Notes: a model not told the origin generated them from the letters alone. A DNA stretch of 64,000 bases from Oceanospirillum sanctuarii (GCF_002150805.1 NZ_MTBA01000004.1:558001-622000); one strand, 5' to 3'; shown: positions 1-9,739, counted from the first letter of the stretch. Numbers and translations are program-made.

Positions 1-1582
1 CAAACATCTGGCGAGGGATGATCTCTTTCATCTTCTCGGTCAGTGCCATACCACGGCTACGGATATGCTCTTTGTGTACGATACACGCCAGAGCATCAAC
101 TTTATCACCATTGATCAGGATATCCAGACGTGCCAGATCAGCGGCCTGGAAGCGATCGAAGCTGTAATCCAGAGAGGCAAATCCACGGCTGACAGATTTC
201 AGACGGTCAAAGAAGTCCAGAACCACTTCGTTCATCGGAATATCGTAAGCCAGCTGAACCTGCTTACCCATGAACTGCATATCGATCTGCACACCGCGCT
301 TCTCAACACAAAGGGAGATAACGCCACCCAGCATATCCTGAGGCACCAGAATATTGACGCGGGCGATCGGCTCACGCATCTCTTCAATACCGGCAGGGTC
401 CGGCAGTTTCGCCGGGCTGTCGACGTGAATCACGTCACCGTTTTTATGCAGAACTTCAAAGATTACCGTTGGTGCAGTGGTGATCAGATCCAGATCGTAT
501 TCACGCTCCAAACGCTCCTGAATGATCTCCATGTGCAGCATACCGAGGAAGCCACAGCGGAAACCAAAGCCTAGGGCTTCACTGTTTTCCGGCTCATAGA
601 ACAGGGATGCATCGTTCAGAGTCAGTTTTTCCAGCGCATCACGGAAATCTTCGTAATCGTCAGAGCTTACTGGGAAAAGCCCCGCATAAACCTGAGGCTT
701 AACCTTCTGGAAACCCGGCAGCATCGCCACATCAGGAGTTTTCGCAGAGGTAATGGTGTCACCTACAGGTGCACCATGAATGTCTTTAATACCGGCAACC
801 AGATAACCTACTTCACCAGCTTTCAGTTCACCGGTCGGAGTGCGCTTCGGCGTAAAGATACCAATACCGTCTACACCCCAGGCTTTGCCGGTGGACTTCA
901 TAATAATCTTGTCGCCTTTGCGAACCGTACCTTCAACCACACGGATCAGGGAGACAACGCCCAGATAGTTATCGAACCAGGAATCGATAATCAGCGCCTG
1001 CAGATCACCATCAGGATCGCCTTCCGGAGCAGGGATCTTAGCAACCAGGTCTTCCAGAACCTCGTCAATGCCCAGACCAGATTTAGCACTGCAACGTACA
1101 GCGTCAGTAGCATCGATACCGATGATATCTTCAATTTCCTGCGCAACACGATCAGGCTCTGCCTGAGGCAGATCCATCTTGTTAAGAACCGGTACGACTT
1201 CCAGATTTTGTTCGATAGCGGTATAGCAGTTCGCCACCGACTGAGCTTCAACGCCTTGAGCCGCATCTACAACCAGCAGTGCACCTTCACAGGCTGCCAG
1301 AGAACGGGAAACTTCATACGAGAAGTCCACGTGTCCCGGAGTATCAATAAAGTTCAGCTGGTAGGTATTACCGTCTTTGGCGGTGTAGTTAAGGGTTACA
1401 CTCTGCGCCTTAATAGTAATACCGCGCTCACGCTCAATATCCATGGAATCCAGAACCTGCGCAGCCATTTCACGCTCACTCAGGCCTTCACAGGTCTGAA
1501 TAAAACGGTCTGCCAAAGTGGATTTACCATGATCAATATGGGCGATGATAGAGAAGTTACGGATGTGACTTAAGCGACTCAC
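1..1582 (-). CDS. lepA: Elongation factor 4 (LepA), 3' end outside the window
   Basis: Ribosome-associated translational GTPase (EF4) that acts on stalled or mistranslocated ribosomes. About 527 N-terminal codons are present of the roughly 600 usual for the family; the C-terminus lies beyond base 1. Reading the minus strand from a GTG at 1582 gives [22 protein letters not shown], whose G1 P-loop is AHIDHGKST; further in come the switch II motif DTPGHVDF and the G4 motif NKMDLP. The GTG is preceded by a GGTGA ribosome-binding site, and an in-frame TGA lies four codons upstream, so no longer start exists. It lies downstream of mucD, the arrangement known from Pseudomonas, but a terminator and about 300 bases separate the two, so lepA probably has its own promoter. 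Confidence 0.97.
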   Translation of the reverse strand, partial: MSRLSHIRNFSIIAHIDHGKSTLADRFIQTCEGLSEREMAAQVLDSMDIERERGITIKAQSVTLNYTAKDGNTYQLNFIDTPGHVDFSYEVSRSLAACEGALLVVDAAQGVEAQSVANCYTAIEQNLEVVPVLNKMDLPQAEPDRVAQEIEDIIGIDATDAVRCSAKSGLGIDEVLEDLVAKIPAPEGDPDGDLQALIIDSWFDNYLGVVSLIRVVEGTVRKGDKIIMKSTGKAWGVDGIGIFTPKRTPTGELKAGEVGYLVAGIKDIHGAPVGDTITSAKTPDVAMLPGFQKVKPQVYAGLFPVSSDDYEDFRDALEKLTLNDASLFYEPENSEALGFGFRCGFLGMLHMEIIQERLEREYDLDLITTAPTVIFEVLHKNGDVIHVDSPAKLPDPAGIEEMREPIARVNILVPQDMLGGVISLCVEKRGVQIDMQFMGKQVQLAYDIPMNEVVLDFFDRLKSVSRGFASLDYSFDRFQAADLARLDILINGDKVDALACIVHKEHIRSRGMALTEKMKEIIPRQMF

Positions 1583-1902
1583 AGTATATTTTCACCAAAG
1601 AAAGGTCATCTGCTGACGAATACGAAGGGTTCTATTCAGTCAGGGCTGTTCAAATCAGTCAGGGCTTCGGTGTGGCCTTATATCTCTGGCCATCAATCCC
1701 GAATACAGTAGAAAAGCCCCGGAAAAATTAGCACAGGAGTCTACATGATTCCCTGTGCTGACGCCATGCCCAGTAAGATATGGCGGTTCAGATTTCGTAA
1801 ACAATCTGCTCCGCCGCCGGTCTTAAGACAATCAGCGCGCGGCTAAACAAATCAGGCCGAAAGATCTTAATCTAACGGCCTGATTCTCAATAGCACGGAG
1901 AC
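1583..1902. other. Gene-free spacer between mucD and lepA
   Basis: This 320-base stretch separates mucD from lepA. The mucD-proximal end holds a terminator hairpin (1844-1885). I see no protein with coding character and no RNA gene in the remainder; it presumably carries the lepA promoter, but no convincing -35/-10 pair stood out. Confidence 0.5.
1844..1885 (-). terminator. Rho-independent terminator after mucD
   Basis: AATCAGGCCG (1850-1859) pairs perfectly with CGGCCTGATT (1876-1885) around a 16-base loop. On the minus strand the stem is followed by TTTGTTTAG, a usable but imperfect T-tract. It ends the algU-mucABCD transcript before lepA. Confidence 0.65.
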
Positions 1903-3288
1903 TTATTCAACTTTCAGAGGAACGAAGGCGGGTTCACCCTGGCGCACCACACGCACTGGCACCGACTGCCCCTTTTTCAGTAGCTCAACAGCCTTACGGT
2001 AGTCGCGCAGGCCGTTGATCTGACGATTGCCCATCATAGTAATGACATCGCCCTCGCGGAATCCTGAACGGGCGGCACTACCCGGCTCGATATCAACAAT
2101 AACAACACCGCTATCAACACCGGAGCGCTGCTTCATTTCAGAATCCAGTTCGACAACTTTAAGCCCCAGACGATCAGCAGGCTGTTCCTGCTTGGCAGGA
2201 CGTTGGCTGCGCTGATCCGGCAGTTCTTCAATAGTGATATTCAGCAGCTTACGGGAACCATTACGCAGCACCTGCACCTTGGCTTTATCACCGGGGCGAA
2301 CCTGTCCAACCAGAGGAGGTAGCTCACCGGAACGACGGATCTCCTGACCTTCAAATTCCAGAATAATATCGCCTTCCTGAATACCACCTTTGCCTGCAGG
2401 ACCATCCGGAGCCACCTGAACCACCAGAGCCCCCATAGGCTTTCTCAGACCAAAGGATTCAGCCAGATCACGATTCACTTCCTGAATCACTACCCCCAAC
2501 CAGCCACGGGCGACACGACCTTTCTCTTTCAGCTGATCGGCGACGTTCATGGCAACGTCAATCGGGATGGCAAAGGACAACCCCATAAAGCCGCCGGAAC
2601 GTGTGTAAATCTGTGAGTTGATACCGATCACCTCACCATCCAGATTAAACAGAGGGCCACCGGAGTTACCCGGATTGATCGCAACATCAGTCTGAATAAA
2701 AGGCACATAATTTTCGTTCGGCAACGAGCGGTTCACCGCACTGACAATACCCGCGGTCACCGAGTGATCGAAACCAAAAGGAGAACCGATAGCCAGTACC
2801 CACTCACCCGCTTTCAGCTTGGAAGAGTCTCCAAGCTCAACAACCGGCAGCGAGGTACCGTCGATTTTCAGCAGCGCCAGATCGGTTCGTTTATCCAGAC
2901 CAATCACAGTTGCTTCCATTTCACGGCGGTCTGACAACCGCACAATGATCTTGTCAGCACCTTCAACCACATGATTATTGGTCAGAATGTAACCGTCATC
3001 GGAAATGATAAAACCAGATCCCAGAGACTGCTGCGGCTGCTCCTGAGGCGCTCCGCGACGCCCAAAGAAATGACGAAAGATCTCAGGCAGATCTTCCTGG
3101 TCCATTCCGGCAATAGGAGGATGGTTATCGGAACGGGTCTTTACAGTACTGATATTAACTACGGCGGGAGCTGCATCTTCCACCAGTTCGGTGAAGTCCG
3201 GCAGGTTGTAGGCCTGAACTTTACTGGCAAACAAAAGCCAGCCCAGCATCCAGGTCAGTGACACAAGAACTTTGCCCATATTTTTCAT
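1903..3288 (-). CDS. mucD: Periplasmic serine protease/chaperone MucD (DegP/DegQ family)
   Basis: HtrA-type periplasmic protease that degrades misfolded envelope proteins; in Pseudomonas MucD dampens AlgU signalling. From the chosen start it is 461 residues. A signal peptide covers about residues 1-26 and ends in KVQA. The trypsin-like domain carries the triad His106 (TNNHVVEG), Asp136 (KRTDLALL) and Ser209 (NPGNSGGP). Two PDZ domains follow (about 265-355 and 375-460). I chose the ATG at 3288 over an upstream in-frame start at 3342 because AGGAGAG lies just before it and the signal peptide then begins at once (MKNMGKVL). It is last in the stress operon, 190 bases after rseC, so a secondary promoter is possible. 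Confidence 0.95.
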   Translation of the reverse strand: MKNMGKVLVSLTWMLGWLLFASKVQAYNLPDFTELVEDAAPAVVNISTVKTRSDNHPPIAGMDQEDLPEIFRHFFGRRGAPQEQPQQSLGSGFIISDDGYILTNNHVVEGADKIIVRLSDRREMEATVIGLDKRTDLALLKIDGTSLPVVELGDSSKLKAGEWVLAIGSPFGFDHSVTAGIVSAVNRSLPNENYVPFIQTDVAINPGNSGGPLFNLDGEVIGINSQIYTRSGGFMGLSFAIPIDVAMNVADQLKEKGRVARGWLGVVIQEVNRDLAESFGLRKPMGALVVQVAPDGPAGKGGIQEGDIILEFEGQEIRRSGELPPLVGQVRPGDKAKVQVLRNGSRKLLNITIEELPDQRSQRPAKQEQPADRLGLKVVELDSEMKQRSGVDSGVVIVDIEPGSAARSGFREGDVITMMGNRQINGLRDYRKAVELLKKGQSVPVRVVRQGEPAFVPLKVE

Positions 3289-3478
3289 CAAACTCTCCTG
3301 AAAAGAAGTGCCTGAATATGAGGATAGTATTGGCACGCTCAACGCGGGTAACTGAAATACGCTACCGGCCAGAACACCTCAACTATCCACATACACAGTC
3401 TTTGGATAATTAAGACAGGGTGTCAAAAAACATAACAAGGCTTTTCGCCTCAGCTTTAACTTTCTAGATAGAGCGCAT

Positions 3479-3943
3479 CTATTGATTTATCAAGGGGATA
3501 TCGCCAGTGTGCGGTAACTTACGCAGTACCACTGGCTGATACTGGGCATCCTGCCGGTGTCGCCAGCTGTACCAGCGCACATAACCAAAACCTGCCAGAA
3601 GTCCTGCTCCGGCCAGAACAAAACTCATCAGGGAATCCAGACCAAACAGGGCATCACCGGCTAGGGCTCCAATAATCAGCGCCAGCAGAGGCAGAAGATA
3701 AACCAGAGCGGAACCCCGGATAAAAGCGCCTTCGTCCAGCCCCAGAACAACCTGATCGCCAACCTGAAGTTCTTTATCGGTTTTCACCTGCAGCCGCTGG
3801 GTTTTACCGCTGCTGATTTTACTCAACAGAGAATGACCACAACTGCTTTTAGCTGAGCAGCTCTGACAGGCAGTCTGACGACAGGTTTCTACCCAAACTT
3901 CCTCAGCGGAAACCTCAACAACAATCGCTTGCTCTTCCAGCAT
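3479..3943 (-). CDS. rseC: RseC/MucC family inner-membrane protein
   Basis: Member of the RseC/MucC family, a modulator of the sigma-E/AlgU pathway that is also linked to reduction of SoxR in E. coli. The 154-residue protein has an N-terminal cytoplasmic Cys-rich segment with Cys21, Cys26, Cys29 and Cys35, which could bind a metal or an Fe-S cluster (inference). Two transmembrane helices follow in the middle (about residues 75-95 and 100-120), and the C-terminus is basic then polar. It lies between rseB and mucD, as in the Pseudomonas algU-mucABCD operon. Its role in this organism is inferred from family and context only. Confidence 0.88.
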   Translation of the reverse strand: MLEEQAIVVEVSAEEVWVETCRQTACQSCSAKSSCGHSLLSKISSGKTQRLQVKTDKELQVGDQVVLGLDEGAFIRGSALVYLLPLLALIIGALAGDALFGLDSLMSFVLAGAGLLAGFGYVRWYSWRHRQDAQYQPVVLRKLPHTGDIPLINQ

Positions 3944-4043
3944 GGCCGAACCTTTTAGTGGGCTATCAGAAAAACGCCCAAGCTTATACGATCCATCCCT
4001 GACAACAAACTCCTGAATCCGTCAGCTGACGGATTCAATCCGG

Positions 4044-4958
4044 TCAGAATGCAGCGGCGATCTTCTGAGCGGTATGCAGAGGAATTTCTCCGACAACCGT
4101 GATCACCCGCCCCTGATTCTGCTCGTGAATACTGCGCACCACGACCACCGTTGCACCGTACTGATGATGCCCTTCTTTCAGAGAATCTGCTCTCAAAGGC
4201 TCAACAAAGACAGAGAAGGTACTGACGCCGTCTGACCAGGAATACATATTGGCCAGATGGTTGTCAGAAACTACCACCGCCTGTTTCTGCATAAAGAGCT
4301 CAAAGCCATCGGGTAGCCAGGGCAGGATCTCCTGAGAACGACTCAGAGGAGCCTCTTCTTCAGTTGCCGCCGCAGATTGCTCATCTTTCGCCGTGAAGGA
4401 GAAAGAGGTGAACTGAAAGGTTTCAAGTTCACGAGCCAGAGGATCCAAGGTGACAGATTTCAGCAGGAGTGCCGACTCTTTATCAAGCCAGAGCCGGTAA
4501 CCCAGGCGCTGATTATCACGGGGCACGATCTCGACAATCACCGCAGGGCGACCAACAACCCGCCCCTGACCTTTCAGCTGCAGCTGATAATGCTGTTTAA
4601 CCCGCTCAAGACCTCCGGAGAAACGGCCGGATGGATTGCGCCCCTGAATTCGGTCGCTGGCAACCACCTCACCGGAGATCTTGCGCGTTATACGGTCACC
4701 CTGCTGCAGGAATTCCCGCGGCAGGCCATCCAGATAACTCAACCGGGCATGCTCACCCTGCTCATTAACATCATGGCTGAGTTCCACAGCATCCAGCTGA
4801 CCTTCTCTGGAATAAACAAGAACACCACTGTATTCGTAGTTATGCATCGCATCATTAAAGCGCTGCAACCACTGATCTGCTGTATCGGCTGCTTTAACCG
4901 CCTGTGACACCAGCAGTACGCCCATAAGGCTTAATGTGGGTATAAATTTTCTGATCAT
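4044..4958 (-). CDS. rseB: Periplasmic sigma-E regulator RseB/MucB
   Basis: Periplasmic protein that binds the anti-sigma factor RseA/MucA and shields it from proteolysis; in E. coli RseB senses mislocalised LPS and lipoproteins. The 304-residue product starts with a signal peptide (MIRKFIPTLSLMGVLL, cleavage near VKA-AD). The large MucB/RseB N-terminal domain follows (about 25-215, with a VLVYSREGQL region), then a small C-terminal domain (about 225-304) containing the typical VVVVRSIHEQ stretch. Length and order fit the family. The start ATG at 4958 lies 66 bases after the rseA stop, so it is probably co-transcribed with algU and rseA. Confidence 0.93.
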   Translation of the reverse strand: MIRKFIPTLSLMGVLLVSQAVKAADTADQWLQRFNDAMHNYEYSGVLVYSREGQLDAVELSHDVNEQGEHARLSYLDGLPREFLQQGDRITRKISGEVVASDRIQGRNPSGRFSGGLERVKQHYQLQLKGQGRVVGRPAVIVEIVPRDNQRLGYRLWLDKESALLLKSVTLDPLARELETFQFTSFSFTAKDEQSAAATEEEAPLSRSQEILPWLPDGFELFMQKQAVVVSDNHLANMYSWSDGVSTFSVFVEPLRADSLKEGHHQYGATVVVVRSIHEQNQGRVITVVGEIPLHTAQKIAAAF

Positions 4959-5024
4959 GAATCACTACCTGTCTGAACCAGACTTCGGAATTACGAAAAC
5001 CGCTCCGATTCCGGCTCTGAACGC

Positions 5025-5666
5025 TTATTGACCCGCAGCCTGATAACCAGAGACACGAACAATCGGCATCATGCCGTGGGTACCATTGGTGGCCACATAC
5101 TCAGAATGCTGCATCAGATAACCTCGAATCAGACGCTCCTGACGCAGTTTCTGATTATCAACCAGCTGATACGGTGCCTGAGCCAGATCCGGGCCTGCAC
5201 TGACACGCTGAACACCAATCGGGCTTTGCTGCAAACCACGAGCCGGCAATGTCTGTTGATAACCGGAAGACTGAGCAGCAACCTGCTGGGCAACCGGAAG
5301 ATCCTGCTGTGGGTTTGGCATCAGCAATACCACCGCAGCTGCAACGGACGCTGCAATTGCGCCTTTAGCCATCCAGGTATCTGAAATTTGTGTCGCGCGA
5401 AGACGCCAGTTCTCAAACAACTTCTTGCGTCGGGCCGGTTCAGGCTCCAGCTCCAGAGCGACAGAAATGCGGTCAGCGATATCCACTAACTGTTCCTGTT
5501 CAAACTCTTTATGCAGAACACTGCGTACCAGATGATACCGATGCCAGGTGTCAGCCAGTTGTTCGCCGCCCTGCTCATCACAGGCCTTAAGAATACGACG
5601 CAACTCCAGCTCATCCGCCTCGTTGTCCATCAGATGTGAAAGCGACTGGTGAATATTATCACTCAT
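5025..5666 (-). CDS. rseA: Anti-sigma-E factor RseA/MucA
   Basis: Single-pass inner-membrane anti-sigma factor that holds AlgU inactive until regulated proteolysis releases it. The 213-residue protein has a cytoplasmic N-terminal sigma-binding domain (residues 1 to about 90, with SLSHLMDNEADELELRRIL), a transmembrane segment near residues 98-116 (GAIAASVAAAVVLLM) and a periplasmic part with a glutamine-rich linker, as expected for RseB binding and DegS cleavage. The C-terminus ends in AGQ rather than the YQF-like end recognised by DegS in E. coli, so the exact trigger is unclear. It begins 44 bases after algU. Confidence 0.93.
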   Translation of the reverse strand: MSDNIHQSLSHLMDNEADELELRRILKACDEQGGEQLADTWHRYHLVRSVLHKEFEQEQLVDIADRISVALELEPEPARRKKLFENWRLRATQISDTWMAKGAIAASVAAAVVLLMPNPQQDLPVAQQVAAQSSGYQQTLPARGLQQSPIGVQRVSAGPDLAQAPYQLVDNQKLRQERLIRGYLMQHSEYVATNGTHGMMPIVRVSGYQAAGQ

Positions 5667-5710
5667 AGCTAACCTCGGTTCTTACTTACCCTGACTTGCA
5701 GGGTGGAAAA

Positions 5711-6301
5711 TTACTGAGCCGCCAGCTCAGGCTCAAACAGCCGCTTAATTTCACGATCCACTGCCTCACGGGCGCGGAAGATACGCGAGCGGACTGTCCC
5801 CACCGGGCACTGCATAACCTGAGCAATATCTTCATAGCTCATGCCATCCATTTCCCGTAGCGTAATAGCGGTACGCAACTCATCAGGTAAGTTGTTTATC
5901 GCCTTGTAAACCGTTGCTTCCAGCTCATCCCTTTCCAGACGTTTGTCTGGTGAAGCGTTATCGTTAAGACGGCCGTCGTTATTCAGTACTTCCGCGTCGT
6001 CATAATCGATATCGGTTCCGGGAGGCCTTCGGCCGCGGGATACCAGATAGTTCTTTGCAGTATTGATAGCGATGCGGTAAAGCCAGGTATAAAAAGCACT
6101 CTCTGAACGAAAGTTGCCGATCGCCCGATACGCTTTAATAAAAGCTTCCTGGGTGACATCCAGCACTTCATGAGAATCCTTGATATAACGGCTGACCAAC
6201 GCAGCAATCTTGTGCTGATACTTACGCACCAACAGGTCAAATGCCCGCTTATCACCCGCCTGAACCCGCGCTACCAGCTGCTGATCCGTTTCCTTCGTCA
6301 T
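5711..6301 (-). CDS. algU: Extracytoplasmic-function sigma factor AlgU/RpoE
   Basis: Sigma-E type ECF factor that directs RNA polymerase to envelope-stress promoters. The 196 residues contain region 2 (DLLVRKYQHKIAALV to YTWLYRIAINTAKNYLV, with the -10 recognition helix) and region 4.2 (SYEDIAQVMQCPVGTVRSRIFRARE), which closely match AlgU of Pseudomonas. The ATG at 6301 fits the family N-terminus. It heads the operon rseA-rseB-rseC-mucD. Such operons are normally autoregulated; a weak candidate sigma-E-type promoter lies at 6575-6601. Confidence 0.97.
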   Translation of the reverse strand: MTKETDQQLVARVQAGDKRAFDLLVRKYQHKIAALVSRYIKDSHEVLDVTQEAFIKAYRAIGNFRSESAFYTWLYRIAINTAKNYLVSRGRRPPGTDIDYDDAEVLNNDGRLNDNASPDKRLERDELEATVYKAINNLPDELRTAITLREMDGMSYEDIAQVMQCPVGTVRSRIFRAREAVDREIKRLFEPELAAQ

Positions 6302-6731
6302 CTCTCAACCTCAATGCGCGCAACGGCTGTACCGGGCACGCAAAGCAAAAAGGTGTTTCTTTCCGAACACTATGACTCATTATTGCCTGTCGTATCGGAT
6401 GATTATTATGCTACGCCGACAGGCTTTGGTCTGTGCTGCTATTCAGGTTTATCGCAATTCCCTTACTGACTGATTTTTAATGTAATCAGATCCTTAAAGA
6501 ATAACAGCACACGGTAATAACTCACGATTATCGGCACCCGGAAATACTCAATCGACACTCTTAACCGCGATTTCCAAGATAATGAAATCAAACGTAAGTT
6601 TGTCTGATGACTGAAATTTCTCTAACATCGGTTGCCCAAAGTAATCTTGCCATTATGACCCGAGCCCTGTTCAAAGGTTCACCGTGTCACCGCAGGAATA
6701 TTCATTTTTTTGTGCATCGGGAAAAAGTTTG
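6302..6731. other. Divergent control region of algU and nadB
   Basis: This 430-base gene-free stretch lies between the divergent algU and nadB genes. It is A+T richer than its flanks and must hold promoters for both. The only specific site I could propose is a weak sigma-E-like element at 6575-6601. No open frame with coding character was seen. Confidence 0.6.
6575..6601 (-). promoter_or_regulatory. Candidate sigma-E/AlgU-type promoter upstream of algU
   Basis: On the minus strand AAACTT (6601-6596) is followed after 16 bases by TCTTG (6579-6575). The sigma-E consensus is GAACTT, 16-17 bases, TCTGA, so the -35 fits 5 of 6 and the -10 only 3 of 5. Position (about 270 bases before algU) is reasonable for an autoregulated operon, but the match is weak. 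Confidence 0.3.
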
Positions 6732-8333
6732 ATGAGCCAGGTTTTTCAGCATGATGTTCTTATCATCGGCAGCGGCGCTGCCGGTTTGTCTTTAGCACTG
6801 CAACTGGCAGATCATTGCTCTGTCGCCGTGCTGAGCAAAAGCACTCTGGATGACGGCTCTACCCGTTGGGCTCAGGGCGGTATCGCTGCAGTACTGGATA
6901 CCGATGACAGCGTGGAATCTCACGTACAGGACACCCTGATCGCAGGCGCCGACCTGTGTGATGAAGATGCCGTTCGTTTCACAGTTGAAAACAGCAAGAA
7001 GAGTATCGACTGGCTGATCAGCCAAGGTGTTCCTTTTACCCCTAATGATGAAACTGACAGCGATCAACCTTATCACCTGACCCGAGAAGGTGGTCACAGT
7101 CATCGCCGTATCATTCATGCTGCCGATGCCACTGGCCTTGCGGTTTCCGATACTCTGATCGCACAGGCGCTGCACAAATCAAATCTGGAAATCTTTACCA
7201 ATCGCATGGCGGTGGATCTGATCACCCGTCGCAAGCTGGATGCCGAAGGTCACGGCTGTGTTGGAGCCTATGTACTCAACTGCGAAACCGAGCACGTGGA
7301 TGTCTTTAAAGCCCGCTTTGTAATTCTGGCGACCGGCGGTGCGAGTAAGGTTTATCTCTACACCAGCAACCCTGACGGCTCATCCGGAGACGGTATCGCC
7401 ATGGCATGGCGTGCAGGCTGCCGGGTTGCCAATATGGAGTTCAACCAGTTCCACCCGACCTGCCTCTACCATCCTCAGGCGAAATCCTTCCTGATTACAG
7501 AAGCGCTTCGTGGCGAAGGTGCTCATCTGCTGCTGCCGGACGGCAAACGATTCATGCATCACTTTGATGAGCGTCAGGAGCTTGCCCCACGGGATGTGGT
7601 GGCTCGCGCCATCGACCACGAGATGAAACGCCTTGGTAGTGACTGCGTCTATCTGGATATCAGTCACAAACCAGCGGACTTTATTAAAGGTCATTTTCCG
7701 ACCGTTTATGAACGTTGCCTGGAATACGGCATCGACATCACCAAAGATCCTATTCCGGTGGTACCTGCGGCGCATTACACTTGCGGCGGTATCGTTGTGG
7801 ATACCAAGGGACGTACCGATACACCAAACCTGTACGCCATTGGTGAAGCCAGTTTTACCGGCCTGCACGGTGCTAACCGTATGGCCAGTAACTCCCTACT
7901 GGAGTGCCTGGTTTATGCCGAGTCAGCAGCGCAGGATATTCTCAGCAAGCTGGATAGTGTGCCTGAGCCGCCTTACGTGCCAGACTGGGATGAGAGTCAG
8001 GTAACGGACTCCGATGAAGACGTCGTAATCGCCCACAACTGGGATGAACTGCGTCGCTTTATGTGGGATTACGTAGGTATCGTGCGAACCAACAAGCGCC
8101 TGCAGCGCGCCAAACACCGCATCGACATGCTGAATAATGAAATTTCTGAGTACTACTCTAACTATAAGATCTCAGGTGACCTGATCGAGCTACGTAATCT
8201 TTCGGTTGTGGCCGACCTGATTATCCGCTCCGCGCTGATGCGAAAAGAGAGTCGCGGCCTCCACTACACGCTGGACTATCCGAAACTGAGTACAGAGCCC
8301 CGTAATACCGTGCTCACTCCGGATCAGTGGTAA
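6732..8333 (+). CDS. nadB: L-aspartate oxidase
   Basis: FAD enzyme that oxidises L-aspartate to iminoaspartate, the first step of de novo NAD synthesis. It has an N-terminal FAD-binding Rossmann motif ([15 protein letters not shown]), a second FAD motif (ATGGASKVY), the substrate-site stretch [11 protein letters not shown] and the fumarate-reductase-like C-terminal helical domain. The ATG at 6732 gives 533 residues, a normal length; a GTG at 6684 would add 16 residues with no homology-like character. It reads away from algU, as in Pseudomonas, and ends at a strong terminator shared with ygfX. Confidence 0.96.
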   Translation: MSQVFQHDVLIIGSGAAGLSLALQLADHCSVAVLSKSTLDDGSTRWAQGGIAAVLDTDDSVESHVQDTLIAGADLCDEDAVRFTVENSKKSIDWLISQGVPFTPNDETDSDQPYHLTREGGHSHRRIIHAADATGLAVSDTLIAQALHKSNLEIFTNRMAVDLITRRKLDAEGHGCVGAYVLNCETEHVDVFKARFVILATGGASKVYLYTSNPDGSSGDGIAMAWRAGCRVANMEFNQFHPTCLYHPQAKSFLITEALRGEGAHLLLPDGKRFMHHFDERQELAPRDVVARAIDHEMKRLGSDCVYLDISHKPADFIKGHFPTVYERCLEYGIDITKDPIPVVPAAHYTCGGIVVDTKGRTDTPNLYAIGEASFTGLHGANRMASNSLLECLVYAESAAQDILSKLDSVPEPPYVPDWDESQVTDSDEDVVIAHNWDELRRFMWDYVGIVRTNKRLQRAKHRIDMLNNEISEYYSNYKISGDLIELRNLSVVADLIIRSALMRKESRGLHYTLDYPKLSTEPRNTVLTPDQW

Positions 8334-8368
8334 AGCTCAAAAGAGCGCACCCGGTTGATCCCATAAAC

Positions 8369-8401
8369 AAATGCCGGCTTCAGAATCTGAAGCCGGCATT
8401 T
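8369..8401. terminator. Bidirectional terminator between nadB and ygfX
   Basis: AAATGCCGGCTTCAG (8369-8383) pairs perfectly with CTGAAGCCGGCATTT (8387-8401) around a three-base AAT loop. On the plus strand it is followed by TTCTTTC (nadB end); on the minus strand by GTTTATGG. The last seven sense codons and the stop of ygfX (8380-8382) lie within the hairpin. Confidence 0.9.
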
Positions 8402-8820
8402 TTCTTTCTGAAGCAAAGCAATACTCTGAGCTTACGAAAACTTTCCGCATCCATGCTGTCACGGAAAACCAGTATTCGATAGAACTTTCCACTCTCACCC
8501 TTAAAGATCAGAAACTGCCAAAAGCTGAAGAAGCCGGACGCGTGATGCAAATCCACAACTACTCGCTCGCCGGAATTCAAGGATAAACTCCAACACTCAC
8601 CATCAAATCTGATCTCAGCCACATCATCAGGCTGGCCTGCCAAACCCAGCAGACGCACTGAACGTCGCCAGAGCAGAAAGGCGGGAATTGCAAAAAGGAA
8701 GCTAAGCGGTTCCGGACGATGGAGACAAAGAAAGATCAGAGGAAGAACGTGGCTCGCAATCAGCCAGCCACGCAGCCAATCAGAGGCTCTTAAAGTTAGA
8801 CAGATCACCGTGCTCGGCAT
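8380..8820 (-). CDS. ygfX: YgfX/CptA-like inner-membrane protein
   Basis: The 146-residue protein has two closely spaced hydrophobic helices near the N-terminus (about residues 18-34 and 37-52) and then a soluble part (FDGECWSLSLNSGERVVVDL), the layout of the YgfX family. In E. coli YgfX is encoded with SdhE and has been proposed as a toxin acting on cytoskeletal proteins; that role is debated and I cannot confirm it here. It overlaps the end of sdhE by 41 bases from the ATG at 8820; a GTG at 8808 is an alternative. Its 3' end lies inside the nadB terminator hairpin. Confidence 0.82.
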   Translation of the reverse strand: MPSTVICLTLRASDWLRGWLIASHVLPLIFLCLHRPEPLSFLFAIPAFLLWRRSVRLLGLAGQPDDVAEIRFDGECWSLSLNSGERVVVDLHHASGFFSFWQFLIFKGESGKFYRILVFRDSMDAESFRKLRVLLCFRKKNAGFRF

Positions 8821-9058
8821 AAGCGATAATCTTCTGCAAAATCAGTCGGTATTCAGATTCTTCCGGCAGATCACGCTGCATCAGCCAAACAAACAGGTCC
8901 TGATCTTCGCATTCCAGCAGCTTTTCATAGCGCTTACGATCAGTTTCATCCAGATCCCGGTAACAATCACGGACGAAAGGCACCAGCATCAGATCCAGTT
9001 CCCACATACCGCGACGACTCTGCCACTGCAAACGCTTCACTTCTTCTTCGATACTCAT
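8780..9058 (-). CDS. sdhE: FAD assembly factor SdhE (CptB/YgfY)
   Basis: Small assembly factor that promotes covalent flavinylation of succinate dehydrogenase SdhA. The 92-residue protein contains the conserved RRGMWELDLML stretch (canonical RGMxELD) and the LLxxxDxDLFxWL region (LLECEDQDLFVWLM), which together define the family. It precedes and overlaps ygfX; this pair next to nadB is the Pseudomonas arrangement. The ATG at 9058 is the only reasonable start. Confidence 0.95.
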   Translation of the reverse strand: MSIEEEVKRLQWQSRRGMWELDLMLVPFVRDCYRDLDETDRKRYEKLLECEDQDLFVWLMQRDLPEESEYRLILQKIIAYAEHGDLSNFKSL

Positions 9059-9323
9059 TACACACCTAAACCTATTAACCAGCCCGCTTAGTAATCAGGG
9101 CAATTATCGCCAGTATACCGCGCTTGTTCTGCATACCCCAGATAGCTTCGACCAATGATCAAAAACAAAAAACTACTTTTACCCATTGATTTTTCACTAA
9201 CCTTTTGTTTAATACAGGATTATCGCTATTTTATTTTTCCATAAGTGGCCGATAATAATAATGTCGCTTATCTGAATAACAATGCCCTTAGAAGAATAAC
9301 GATCAAAATGCAGGAAACAGACA

Positions 9324-9620
9324 ATGACTAAATCCGAATTAATTGAACAGATCACGTTAAAACAGCCCGAGTTATCAGCAAAGGAAGTTGAAGCTGCTGT
9401 GCGCATTCTTCTGGAACAGATAACAGATACACTGGCTACCGGTGGCCGGGTTGAGATTCGCGGTTTCGGCAGCTTCTCTCTACACTATCGTGAGCCTCGC
9501 ACCGGACGTAACCCAAAAACCGGTGAAGCGGTTGACCTGACCGGCAAATTTGTCCCGCACTTCAAACCGGGGAAAGAGCTGCGCGAACAAGTTGATGAGG
9601 CGAAAAAGCTACGAGCTTAA
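9324..9620 (+). CDS. ihfB: Integration host factor beta subunit
   Basis: One half of the IHF heterodimer that bends DNA at specific sites. The 98 residues start [11 protein letters not shown] and contain the DNA-wrapping arm with [10 protein letters not shown] (the intercalating proline) and the beta-subunit-like [12 protein letters not shown]; the C-terminal [10 protein letters not shown] is typical of IhfB. In E. coli and Pseudomonas ihfB follows rpsA, but here rpsA lies about 12 kb away on the other strand, while lapA and lapB still follow. It must have its own promoter in the 265 bases upstream; GGAAA precedes the ATG. Confidence 0.94.
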   Translation: MTKSELIEQITLKQPELSAKEVEAAVRILLEQITDTLATGGRVEIRGFGSFSLHYREPRTGRNPKTGEAVDLTGKFVPHFKPGKELREQVDEAKKLRA

Positions 9621-9739
9621 CATCTGAAAACTGTGCAGTTTAAAGCCATTATCTGAACATCTGCTCTGTTTTCACTGATGAGATTCCTGCCGAATACTGG
9701 CATAATCCCGCCATACCCAACCGGATAACAGGAGTTAAG

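Noticed and set aside
776-1573. Plus-strand open frame of 265 codons near the left edge
   Set aside because: It is antisense to lepA, whose G-domain motifs are unmistakable on the minus strand.
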